Assembly (NCBI GenBank): GCA_022615215.1
Contig: JAKEHD010000465.1
Span: forward strand, 1-9,472
Direction of reading: 5' to 3'
Source: Blastocatellia bacterium
GTDB lineage: Bacteria > Acidobacteriota > Blastocatellia > UBA7656
Length of the DNA stretch: 9,472 nt
The translations under genes and the position numbers were made by a program. Positions 1 through 5,240 of this stretch are shown here, piece after piece. Under the pieces are notes generated by a model, which saw only the letters and a program-made list of their open reading frames with translations, was not told the origin of the DNA and did not search any database. The first letter of the stretch is position 1. Each line of letters opens with the position of its first letter.

Positions 1-567
1 CGACGCGCTCGGTTACGTTCTGATTCAGGAATTGAGGAGGGCCAGGGGCAGCGCAATGCGGTCATAGCCATAACCGATGGCCACGATAATGCCATTGAAA
101 ATTCCCTTTTCGAAGCGCAAAATCCCCGGATATTGAATAATTTATTTCCCCAGACAGGCTCGTTTTTGACCTTCGATCAATTGCTGGATGGTGTGATGGA
201 AGCCGAGGCTCTCGTTTATCCGGTATATCTTGCGGGCACAAATCAAAACATTTATGTATCGTCTTCGCCCGGCGCTGCCGCAAGCCCTACGACGCCTGCA
301 AATCAAAATCAGGCCAGAATCACAGAGACTGCCGAGAGGCAATTGCAAGAGCTTGCTCGCGTCTCAGGCGCGAGGATGTACACGGCCGAGCGCATAGAAG
401 ATTTGAAGGGCGTTTTCGATCAGGTGGCCGCAGAATTGCGCACTATTTACAGTATGGCCTATTCACCCTCGAATACCAATTTCGATGGAAAATTCAGACA
501 GATACGAGTACAGGTGAACAGGCCCGGCGTCGCGCTACGAACCCGGCGGGGCTATTACGCGCGATGA
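1..567 (+). CDS. VWA domain protein, Acidobacteria type (3' end only)
   Basis: The frame is open from the first base and ends in TGA at 565-567, so this is the last 188 codons of a gene that begins outside the window; an in-frame TTG at 133 is not the real start. Residues 20-30 (AVIAITDGHDN) are the VWA strand with the TDG loop that completes a MIDAS metal site. Residues around 65-80 give the VYPVYLAG strand. The C-terminal part (QELARVSGARMYTAERIEDL, then the YSMAYSP strand, and the closing RPGVALRTRRGYYAR) matches the usual end of secreted VWFA-related proteins of Acidobacteria (TIGR03436). Such proteins are exported and are presumed to act in adhesion or protein interaction; the substrate is unknown. 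Unlike the paralogue at the other edge, it stops right after the RRGYY motif and lacks a long C-terminal extension. It converges on dacB across 68 bp of repeat-rich spacer. Confidence 0.88.
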   Translation, partial: RRARLRSDSGIEEGQGQRNAVIAITDGHDNAIENSLFEAQNPRILNNLFPQTGSFLTFDQLLDGVMEAEALVYPVYLAGTNQNIYVSSSPGAAASPTTPANQNQARITETAERQLQELARVSGARMYTAERIEDLKGVFDQVAAELRTIYSMAYSPSNTNFDGKFRQIRVQVNRPGVALRTRRGYYAR

Positions 568-592
568 CGCCGCTCAGGTCCGCCATCAGCTA

Positions 593-669
593 GATGCGTG
601 ATGCGTGATAAGACCGCTGCCTGCTACTTTGCGGCCTACTGCCTACTGCCTTCGGCCTTTTGCTTTTCG
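593..669. repeat. Degenerate heptamer array across the dacB stop codon
   Basis: The stretch divides cleanly into eleven 7-bp units with no leftover bases. It starts with GATGCGT twice (593-606), then GATAAGA; in the middle are CCTACTG twice (635-648), and it ends with CCTTCGG, CCTTTTG and CTTTTCG. Only neighbouring units are near-identical. It fills the convergent spacer between the VWA gene and dacB and runs through the dacB stop codon (636-638). Confidence 0.7.
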
Positions 670-2372
670 CTATGGCCTGAAAATCCGGCAAGCATCACAG
701 CTATCGCGTCTATGTCGTCGCGCACAGAAGATGTCCGGTCTCTGTTGTAAAAGTTGTTGATCAGAATCGAGAAGGCGAGGCGTTCGCCTGCAAGGGTCGT
801 GACGTAGCCCGAAAGCGCATGCACGAAGCTGAGTGTGCCGGTCTTGGCCCGGAGGTTCGCCGCCGCCGGGGTCTCTTGAAAACGTTTCTTCAATGTGCCA
901 TCGACTGCCGCAACGGGCATGGCATCAATGTATAAATCGGCCAATCGATGGCGGCCCATGAATTTCAGCAGTTCGACCGTAGCGGCGGGCGTTATTATAT
1001 CGCGGCGCGACAGGCCCGCCCCTTCTTCGAGCATCACTTCGCCCTCGGCTATGCCTGCCTCCTTCAAAAAGGCGTTCATAGCTTCTATGCCGAGCCGTTC
1101 GCTCGCGGGATCCATCTCGGCGTCTTGCAATCGGGCTTCCGTAACGGATTGCTGATTGCTGATTGCAGACGGCTGAGGGCTGACTGCTCCCCTGCTCCCC
1201 TGCTCCTCTGCTCCCCTGCTCCTCTGCTGCCTCTCGTTTTCGCCTAGCTGTAACAATAGCAATTGAGACCAGAGGTTCTGAGACGATTTGAGCGCCTCGC
1301 GCACTATATCTTTGAGCGGGGGCGAAATCACCGAACCCAGGTCGACGAGTTTGTTGAAGTCAACGGGGATGGCTTCTCGATATTGCCAGTTCACCGCCCG
1401 CGCCTGACCTTTGAGAGTTATGCCGCGCCGCGCGAGCGCCTCTTTCATCATCAGCGCGAACAATTTGGCAGGGTCATGCACGGCGACATAACCCGTATAG
1501 CCGGGACTGTCTATGGGCAGGCGGCCCGATACGTATATGATGTTTTCGCTCACGGGGCGATAGACGGCTATCTGTGCTTTCGCTTCCTTTGCAACGGTTC
1601 GCGTGCGATTGATGAACGTAACGAACGAAGTGGTCGGGCCGGTCGAGATGCGACAGGGCAACCCCACGCGCTCGGCGGGCTTGACGAAGAGATCAACGGC
1701 ATTGTCGTTCATCGAAAGCGCGGAGACCTCCGCCCCGTAGTACCATTGAAGGTCGTTCCACTCCCAACCGGACCCGAACGGCGGTCCCCGGAAGAAACTT
1801 TCATCGGCTATGAGGTCGCCTTCTATGCGCCGGACGCCCGCATTCACAACCTGTTCGACGAGCGGCTCGATTCCCTTGAAGTAATCGCCGTCGTTCAACC
1901 TCGCGGCCATCGTAGGATCGCCCCGGCCGTAAACTATCAGGTCTCCCTTGAGGCTCCCCGATGCATCGGCGCGCGCCGTCGAGTAGAGCGATGTCTTTAT
2001 TCGATAATCGCCTCCGAGCCGGTCGAGCACGGCCGCTGCGGTGTAGAGCTTGGCATTCGATGCCGGAGTGAAATACTTACCGGCGTTGTGCTCGAAGATG
2101 GTCTTTCCTGTATCGAGCGAAACCACCTTCACTCCCCAGGCGGCGGGCGCGAATCGTGGCTGAGATATGCGCGCGGCGATCTGCTCCCGAAGCTGGTCGA
2201 GCGTCTCAATCCTGCTTGCGGGTTGCGAAAAAGATTTCTTTCTTGCGGCGGGCGATGGATTTTGTAAACCTGTCGGCCCGGCAAAGACGGGCGCTATTGA
2301 TTGGACGAGCAGCGCAAGCACTGCGAGCGCCGCTCGCACGGAGAAGCGGTTGAGTGTTGAGAGCATTGCCAT
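636..2372 (-). CDS. dacB: D-alanyl-D-alanine carboxypeptidase/endopeptidase, PBP4 type
   Basis: A peptidase S13 serine hydrolase that trims or cuts peptidoglycan cross-links in the periplasm. The ATG at 2372 (or 2366) is preferred; the frame can be extended to 2438, but those 22 codons are translated from a dispersed repeat. From 2372 the protein has 578 residues, beginning with a signal peptide: Arg-containing n-region, hydrophobic core, and a VFA cleavage-like end near residue 31. The three active-site motifs are present: SNAK (residues 105-108), SQN (364-366) and KTG (510-512). The gap between SQN and KTG is about 35 residues longer than in E. coli PBP4. The excess is a low-complexity stretch at about residues 380-416, rich in Gln, Ser, Arg and Gly, encoded by 7- and 8-bp repeats. 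The last ten or so residues and the stop also come from heptamer repeats. No clear ribosome binding site is seen. Family assignment is firm; whether the insertion affects activity is unknown. Confidence 0.93.
   Translation of the reverse strand: MAMLSTLNRFSVRAALAVLALLVQSIAPVFAGPTGLQNPSPAARKKSFSQPASRIETLDQLREQIAARISQPRFAPAAWGVKVVSLDTGKTIFEHNAGKYFTPASNAKLYTAAAVLDRLGGDYRIKTSLYSTARADASGSLKGDLIVYGRGDPTMAARLNDGDYFKGIEPLVEQVVNAGVRRIEGDLIADESFFRGPPFGSGWEWNDLQWYYGAEVSALSMNDNAVDLFVKPAERVGLPCRISTGPTTSFVTFINRTRTVAKEAKAQIAVYRPVSENIIYVSGRLPIDSPGYTGYVAVHDPAKLFALMMKEALARRGITLKGQARAVNWQYREAIPVDFNKLVDLGSVISPPLKDIVREALKSSQNLWSQLLLLQLGENERQQRSRGAEEQGSRGAVSPQPSAISNQQSVTEARLQDAEMDPASERLGIEAMNAFLKEAGIAEGEVMLEEGAGLSRRDIITPAATVELLKFMGRHRLADLYIDAMPVAAVDGTLKKRFQETPAAANLRAKTGTLSFVHALSGYVTTLAGERLAFSILINNFYNRDRTSSVRDDIDAIAVMLAGFSGHSEKQKAEGSRQ
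1147..1228. repeat. Heptamer plus octamer tandem repeats inside dacB
   Basis: Six 7-bp units (1147-1188: GATTGCT twice, then GATTGCA, GACGGCT, GAGGGCT, GACTGCT) join directly to five 8-bp units (1189-1228: CCCCTGCT or CCTCTGCT). On the minus strand the heptamers read AGCNNTC, the same family as the arrays at 2556 and 9398. The array lies wholly within the coding frame of dacB and is translated without a stop. Confidence 0.88.
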
Positions 2373-2390
2373 AATTAGAGAGTAGATCGA

Positions 2391-2435
2391 CCACAAATAA
2401 CACGGATAACGCAGAAAGTATCTGAGAAATCTGTG
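2391..2435. repeat. Dispersed CCACARATAACAC-type repeat
   Basis: The element starts CCACAAATAACACGG, continues with ATAACGCAGA and ends in TCTGAGAAATCTGTG. A related copy starts at 9454 in the same orientation (CAACCACAGATAACACAGA). Its ends are roughly inverted (CCACA...TGTG). It lies just upstream of dacB and its minus-strand translation produces a false N-terminal extension for that gene. Confidence 0.6.
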
Positions 2436-2501
2436 CAACCAGCGGTTGGAAAAGAGAGTATCGCTTCGATGCCTGTGAAAGCAACCTGTTTGAGCAGTTT
2501 T

Positions 2502-2525
2502 GTCGTCCTTTGCCCGTCGTCCGTT
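2502..2525. repeat. GTCGTCC heptamer patch
   Basis: Units GTCGTCC, TTTGCCC, GTCGTCC, then GTTG follow each other at 7-bp spacing. The composition matches the GTCCGTC array just after coaD, in the same orientation. Confidence 0.5.
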
Positions 2526-2555
2526 GCATTTGGATCAAGGCCCCGATTAAAGCTG

Positions 2556-2591
2556 CTGACCACTGATGGCTGACGGCTGATAGCTGGATAG
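2556..2591. repeat. CTGAYRG heptamer array upstream of coaD
   Basis: Units CTGACCA, CTGATGG, CTGACGG and CTGATAG are followed by an 8-bp variant, CTGGATAG. Their reverse complement reads as AGC + YRTC steps, the same family as the array in dacB and the one at 9398-9446. It ends about 70 bp before the coaD start. Confidence 0.7.
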
Positions 2592-2651
2592 CTGCCGCCT
2601 TTATATGCTACTATCGCTCACCTTGATTGCTTCCTGCGGTTTTAAAACTTT

Positions 2652-2657
2652 AAGGAG
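2652..2657 (+). promoter_or_regulatory. Ribosome binding site of coaD
   Basis: AAGGAG lies 7 nt before the ATG at 2665, a near-ideal Shine-Dalgarno sequence that fixes this start. Confidence 0.85.
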
Positions 2658-2664
2658 ATAGCTG

Positions 2665-3141
2665 ATGGGGCGTCGCGCAATCTATCCGGGATCGTTCGAC
2701 CCGATTACGATGGGGCACATAGATATCATCGAGCGGTCGGCCAGGCTCTTTGACGAGGTGGTGGTCGCCGTGCTCCTGAACGTGGAAAAGAAGCCTATGT
2801 TCTCGCCCGAAGAGCGCGTCGAGATCATAAGCTCCATCAATAGATGGGACAACGTCTCGGTCGACACATTCGAGGGGCTGCTCGTTCACTATGCCGTAGA
2901 GCAAAACGCCCAGGTCATAGTGCGAGGCATACGCGCGGTGTCGGACTACGAGTACGAGCTTCAGATGGCGCTGATGAATCGCAGGCTCGAACCGTCGGTG
3001 GAGACGGTCTTTTTGATGGCAGGCGAGGCATACTCTTATCTCAGTTCCCGCCTCATCAAAGAAGTCTTCAAACTCGGAGGTTCGATAGAAGGACTGGTCC
3101 CCGACCCGGTAGAACGCCTCATGCGGGACAAGCTGAAGTGA
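2665..3141 (+). CDS. coaD: Phosphopantetheine adenylyltransferase
   Basis: Transfers AMP from ATP to 4'-phosphopantetheine, giving dephospho-CoA, the next-to-last step of coenzyme A synthesis in the cytoplasm. The 158-residue length is typical. The nucleotidyltransferase signature PGSFDPITMGHID spans residues 8-20, with His18 of the GH motif at the same position as in E. coli CoaD. Lys42, the VRGIRAVSDYEYE segment (Arg87 and Arg90) and the SSRLIKEV motif (127-134) correspond to the family's ATP- and substrate-binding residues. The start is set by the Shine-Dalgarno sequence AAGGAG. The gene is divergent from dacB and codirectional with the aminotransferase 153 bp downstream. A GTCCGTC repeat begins 3 bp after its stop. 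Confidence 0.97.
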   Translation: MGRRAIYPGSFDPITMGHIDIIERSARLFDEVVVAVLLNVEKKPMFSPEERVEIISSINRWDNVSVDTFEGLLVHYAVEQNAQVIVRGIRAVSDYEYELQMALMNRRLEPSVETVFLMAGEAYSYLSSRLIKEVFKLGGSIEGLVPDPVERLMRDKLK

Positions 3142-3144
3142 AGA

Positions 3145-3172
3145 GTCCGTGGTCCGTCGTCCGTCGTCCGTT
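3145..3172. repeat. GTCCGTY heptamer array after coaD
   Basis: Four exact-length units: GTCCGTG, GTCCGTC, GTCCGTC, GTCCGTT. The array starts 3 bp after the coaD stop codon. Its last unit forms part of an inverted repeat with 3202-3211. Confidence 0.85.
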
Positions 3173-3211
3173 GTTTCACAAGCCTCGACTCTCGATAGCG
3201 CAACAACGGAC
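3166..3211. repeat. Inverted repeat closing the GTCCGT array
   Basis: GTCCGTTGTT (3166-3175) is a perfect reverse complement of AACAACGGAC (3202-3211), with 26 bp between. The transcript could form a 10-bp stem between coaD and the aminotransferase gene. There is no T-tract behind it, so an intrinsic terminator is not supported. Confidence 0.65.
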
Positions 3212-3234
3212 AAGGAACGAACCATGAATCATAT

Positions 3235-3261
3235 TCGCGTTAGAGTAATACTCTAACGCGA
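3235..3261. promoter_or_regulatory. 27-bp palindrome upstream of the aminotransferase gene
   Basis: CGCGTTAGAGTA (3236-3247) is a perfect reverse complement of TACTCTAACGCG (3249-3260) around a single central base, and the flanking T/A pair extends the match to 27 bp. It ends 33 bp before the aminotransferase ATG. Such near-perfect dyads suit a dimeric repressor operator; as RNA it would be a strong hairpin, but no T-tract follows. The role is inferred. Confidence 0.6.
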
Positions 3262-3294
3262 GCCGTTCAATCTGTTTATTCGGTGAGGAGGGAG

Positions 3295-4485
3295 ATGAGT
3301 AAGGCGATTTTCACGGAGTCCGAATATGTGTCGGATGTCGAGGTCTCTTCGACGCTTGCGGTGTTGATGGTGGCCGAACGGCTGCGGGCCGAAGGCATAG
3401 ACCTGGTCGATCTGGGAGCGGGCGAACCGGATTTTCCAACTCCGCGCAATATAAAAGACGCCGCCCTGCGGGCCATAGAAGAGAACTTCACGCGCTATAC
3501 CTCTACGAGCGGCATCGCTCCGCTCAAACAGGCCATCATCGATGTGTTCAGGCGCGATTTCGATGTGGAATACGAGCCTTCGGAAGTCATAGTGACGGTG
3601 GGCGGAAAGCAGGGCATCTTCAACGCCATGGCAGCCCTGCTCAACGCAGGCGATGACGTGCTCATTCATTCGCCTTACTGGGTGACGTTCCCCGAAATAG
3701 CCCGATTCTTGCGCGCCCACCCCGTATTCATAGAGACTGCGGAGAACGATTTTCTTCTCACGTCAGAAATGGTTCGCCGGGCGATAACTCCGCGCACGCG
3801 GCTCCTGATAATCAACTCGCCCAACAACCCGACGGGCCGCATCATCCCGCCCGATGAGTATCGCAAGATCGTCGAGGTCGCAGCCGAGCGGGACGTGTGG
3901 ATAATCAGCGACGAATGCTATCTCTATTTCACATATCCGCCCGCCCGCCCGTGTACTGCCGCCGGGTTGCCTGCGGAGTTGCGCTCGCGCGTGATGGTGA
4001 GCGGATCATTTTCCAAATCTTATGCGATGACCGGATGGCGAATCGGGTATTCGTTAGGCCCCGCCGAATGGATTCACGCCTGCCTGAAGGTGCAGAGCCA
4101 TTCGACCTCTAACGCGCCCTCGATTTCGCAAAAGGCGGCCCTTGAAGCGGCAACCGGCCCGCAGGATTCACTCGGTTCCATGCTGGAAGAATACAGGAAG
4201 CGGCGCGATTGGATAGTTCCGGCTTTGAACCAGATAGAAGGCGTTCGCTGCGCGATGCCCGAAGGCGCGTTCTACGTCTTCCCCGACATGCGAGGGTTGA
4301 TGAGAGGGCAGGTGAGCACTTCTGTCGAGTTGTCGCGCCTGTTGTTGGAAAAAGCATTCGTGACCGTAACACCGGGGTCGGCCTTCGGCGCTGAGGGCTA
4401 TCTGAGAATCTCTTACGCGAATTCGCTCGACGCCATCAAGCGCGGGGTCGAGAGGATAGCCGAGGCAGTCGAGAGCCTGGCTTGA
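3295..4485 (+). CDS. Class I PLP-dependent aminotransferase (aspartate type)
   Basis: A fold-type I cytoplasmic aminotransferase that exchanges amino groups between an amino acid, probably aspartate, and a 2-oxo acid. The ATG at 3295 gives 396 residues, the usual length; it follows the purine-rich GAGGAGGGAG, and a GTG at 3283 lies inside that site and is unlikely to be the start. Motifs (396-residue numbering): GAGEPDFPTP at 41-50, NSPNNPTG at 174-181, Asp206 in IISDECY for the pyridine nitrogen, the PLP lysine Lys241 in SFSKSYAMTGWRIG, and the substrate carboxylate arginine Arg371 in YLRISYA. These features point to the Igamma/aspartate aminotransferase branch, which also includes prephenate and aromatic aminotransferases, so substrate is not settled and no symbol is given. 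It may be cotranscribed with coaD, but the 27-bp palindrome in front suggests its own control. Confidence 0.92.
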   Translation: MSKAIFTESEYVSDVEVSSTLAVLMVAERLRAEGIDLVDLGAGEPDFPTPRNIKDAALRAIEENFTRYTSTSGIAPLKQAIIDVFRRDFDVEYEPSEVIVTVGGKQGIFNAMAALLNAGDDVLIHSPYWVTFPEIARFLRAHPVFIETAENDFLLTSEMVRRAITPRTRLLIINSPNNPTGRIIPPDEYRKIVEVAAERDVWIISDECYLYFTYPPARPCTAAGLPAELRSRVMVSGSFSKSYAMTGWRIGYSLGPAEWIHACLKVQSHSTSNAPSISQKAALEAATGPQDSLGSMLEEYRKRRDWIVPALNQIEGVRCAMPEGAFYVFPDMRGLMRGQVSTSVELSRLLLEKAFVTVTPGSAFGAEGYLRISYANSLDAIKRGVERIAEAVESLA

Positions 4486-4822
4486 AGCGATGCTTGGAGA
4501 GCTTCCGTTTTTATTCTCCGGACGTCTTGAGAGATGAACGCTATCAAGACAAAAAAATAACTCGGCCGAAATGCATGCGCATGAGAAAGAAATCTTCAGA
4601 AAAAAAGATGTCTTTATGTGAAACGCGCGCGCATCGTTGCGAGTCAATTCTACTGCGCGAGGGGCAGCAAATCCCTTTGCCGTAGAAACGTTTTTGTTTC
4701 AAGGCGGAACCTGCTGCCCCTTTTGATCGAAACAGTCTGATACCCATTGACCAGATGGAAACAGTGAATTGCGTCAGGCAGGTTGTGTCGAACGCCAGAG
4801 GCTGTTTGCCATCCTGGTTCCA
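4486..4822. other. 337-bp non-coding stretch with inverted repeats
   Basis: This is the 3'-3' junction of the aminotransferase and the minus-strand membrane protein. Possible ORFs here lack ribosome binding sites and resemble no family. Just after the aminotransferase, GGAGA (4496-4500) can pair with TCTCC (4515-4519), with a T5 run in the loop, which is a poor terminator. GTCTTGA (4524-4530) and TCAAGAC (4544-4550) form a perfect 7-bp dyad followed by an A7 run. Two larger dyads (4659-4722 and 4754-4824) follow. The base composition is more AT-rich than in the genes. Confidence 0.55.
4659..4722. repeat. Nested inverted repeat, possible structured RNA
   Basis: The outer arms GGGGCAGCA (4661-4669) and TGCTGCCCC (4712-4720) are perfect complements, extendable by A-T and G-T pairs. 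Inside, GCC (4679-4681) can pair with GGC (4703-4705) and GAAAC (4685-4689) with GTTTC (4696-4700), closing a T-rich 6-base loop. TTTT follows the outer arm on the plus strand, so terminator, small RNA or mobile-element remnant are all possible. Confidence 0.5.
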
Positions 4823-4824
4823 TC
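4754..4824. repeat. Inverted repeat at the 3' end of the membrane-protein gene
   Basis: GATGGAAACAG (4754-4764) pairs with CTGGTTCCATC (4814-4824) with one mismatch in 11. The right arm overlaps the last bases of the stop codon of the small membrane protein. The 49-bp interior holds weaker complementarity (GGCAG with CTG..GCC). Confidence 0.4.
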
Positions 4825-5044
4825 AAAGTCTGGTAATGCTTATGTCCTGGTCGCCTTCTTCCTTGAATCGCATGTAGAAGAACACCCCGAAACATATAAG
4901 CGCGATTACCAGGAAGATGCCTGCATATATCAGATTGGTCGTTTCACCACCCGTATCGACATCGCCGGATTGCGAGAATTTGACCAGAAACCAGATTCCA
5001 GGACCCAGAGCGACCAGTCCAACCACCCAGAGTAGATGTTTCAT
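4823..5044 (-). CDS. Small two-helix membrane protein, unknown function
   Basis: A 73-residue protein not recognised as a named family. It has two hydrophobic segments, residues about 4-22 and 38-58, joined by an acidic and glycine-rich linker (SQSGDVDTGGETTN). A charged tail (RFKEEGDQD) follows, so it is probably an inner-membrane hairpin. The coding case is good: AGGAGG lies 5 nt before the ATG (5050-5055 on the plus strand), the hydrophobic pattern is coherent, and a promoter-like sequence stands upstream. It is downstream of and codirectional with the glycosyltransferase-like gene but separated by 196 bp, so it is probably transcribed alone. No function can be assigned. Confidence 0.75.
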   Translation of the reverse strand: MKHLLWVVGLVALGPGIWFLVKFSQSGDVDTGGETTNLIYAGIFLVIALICFGVFFYMRFKEEGDQDISITRL

Positions 5045-5049
5045 GGCTT

Positions 5050-5055
5050 CCTCCT
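5050..5055 (-). promoter_or_regulatory. Strong Shine-Dalgarno of the small membrane protein
   Basis: On the minus strand AAAGGAGG precedes the ATG with a 5-nt gap. It is the best ribosome binding site in the window and supports translation of this short gene. Confidence 0.85.
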
Positions 5056-5132
5056 TTGTAAAATGAGAATAAAGCCCAAGAACTATTATAAATTAAGGAC
5101 GCGGTGCGAATCTCTACTGCCCTGCGACTCTC

Positions 5133-5161
5133 ACAATATACTTGAAACGCTATGCTGTCAA
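5133..5161 (-). promoter_or_regulatory. Sigma-70-type promoter candidate
   Basis: On the minus strand a perfect TTGACA (5161-5156) is followed, after exactly 17 bp, by TATTGT (5138-5133). The implied leader is about 80 nt to the start of the small membrane protein. A second TTGACAG sits 13 bp further upstream, and a TATAAT hexamer (5090-5085) lies nearer the gene without a good -35 partner. Confidence 0.55.
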
Positions 5162-5240
5162 GAAGCCCTGTCAAAAGCATCTGATCGGGCGCGACCGATT
5201 ATACACCCCTTCGCAAACCGCCTGGAAAGGGCGCTCTCGC

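Larger units (their letters stand above)
2373..2664. other. Divergent dacB-coaD spacer, repeat-rich
   Basis: This 292-bp spacer must hold the promoters of both divergent genes, yet at least a third of it is repeat: the CCACAAATAACAC element, a GTCGTCC heptamer patch at 2502-2525 and a CTGAYRG-type array at 2556-2591. An AT-rich patch at 2599-2615 and a TTGATT at about 2622 precede coaD, but no convincing pair of -35 and -10 boxes was found. No conserved small gene was seen. Confidence 0.5.

Noticed and set aside
1263..2267. Long plus-strand ORF of 334 codons opposite dacB
   Set aside because: It lies antisense to a gene with all three PBP4 motifs and shows no family resemblance; long antisense frames are common in GC-rich genes.
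593..3172. CRISPR array suggested by multiple short repeats
   Set aside because: Units are 7-8 bp, directly adjacent, and have no spacers; no cas genes are present.
2650..3225. Minus-strand ORF of 191 codons opposite coaD
   Set aside because: It is antisense to an unmistakable coaD, and its N-terminus (TTDDGRRTTD) is a translation of the GTCCGT repeat.
4496..4519. Intrinsic terminator after the aminotransferase
   Set aside because: Only a 5-bp stem is available and the T-run lies inside the loop rather than after the stem.
4482..4685. Possible 67-residue ORF starting at a TTG overlapping the aminotransferase stop
   Set aside because: No ribosome binding site, no recognisable motif, and its end runs into the inverted repeat.
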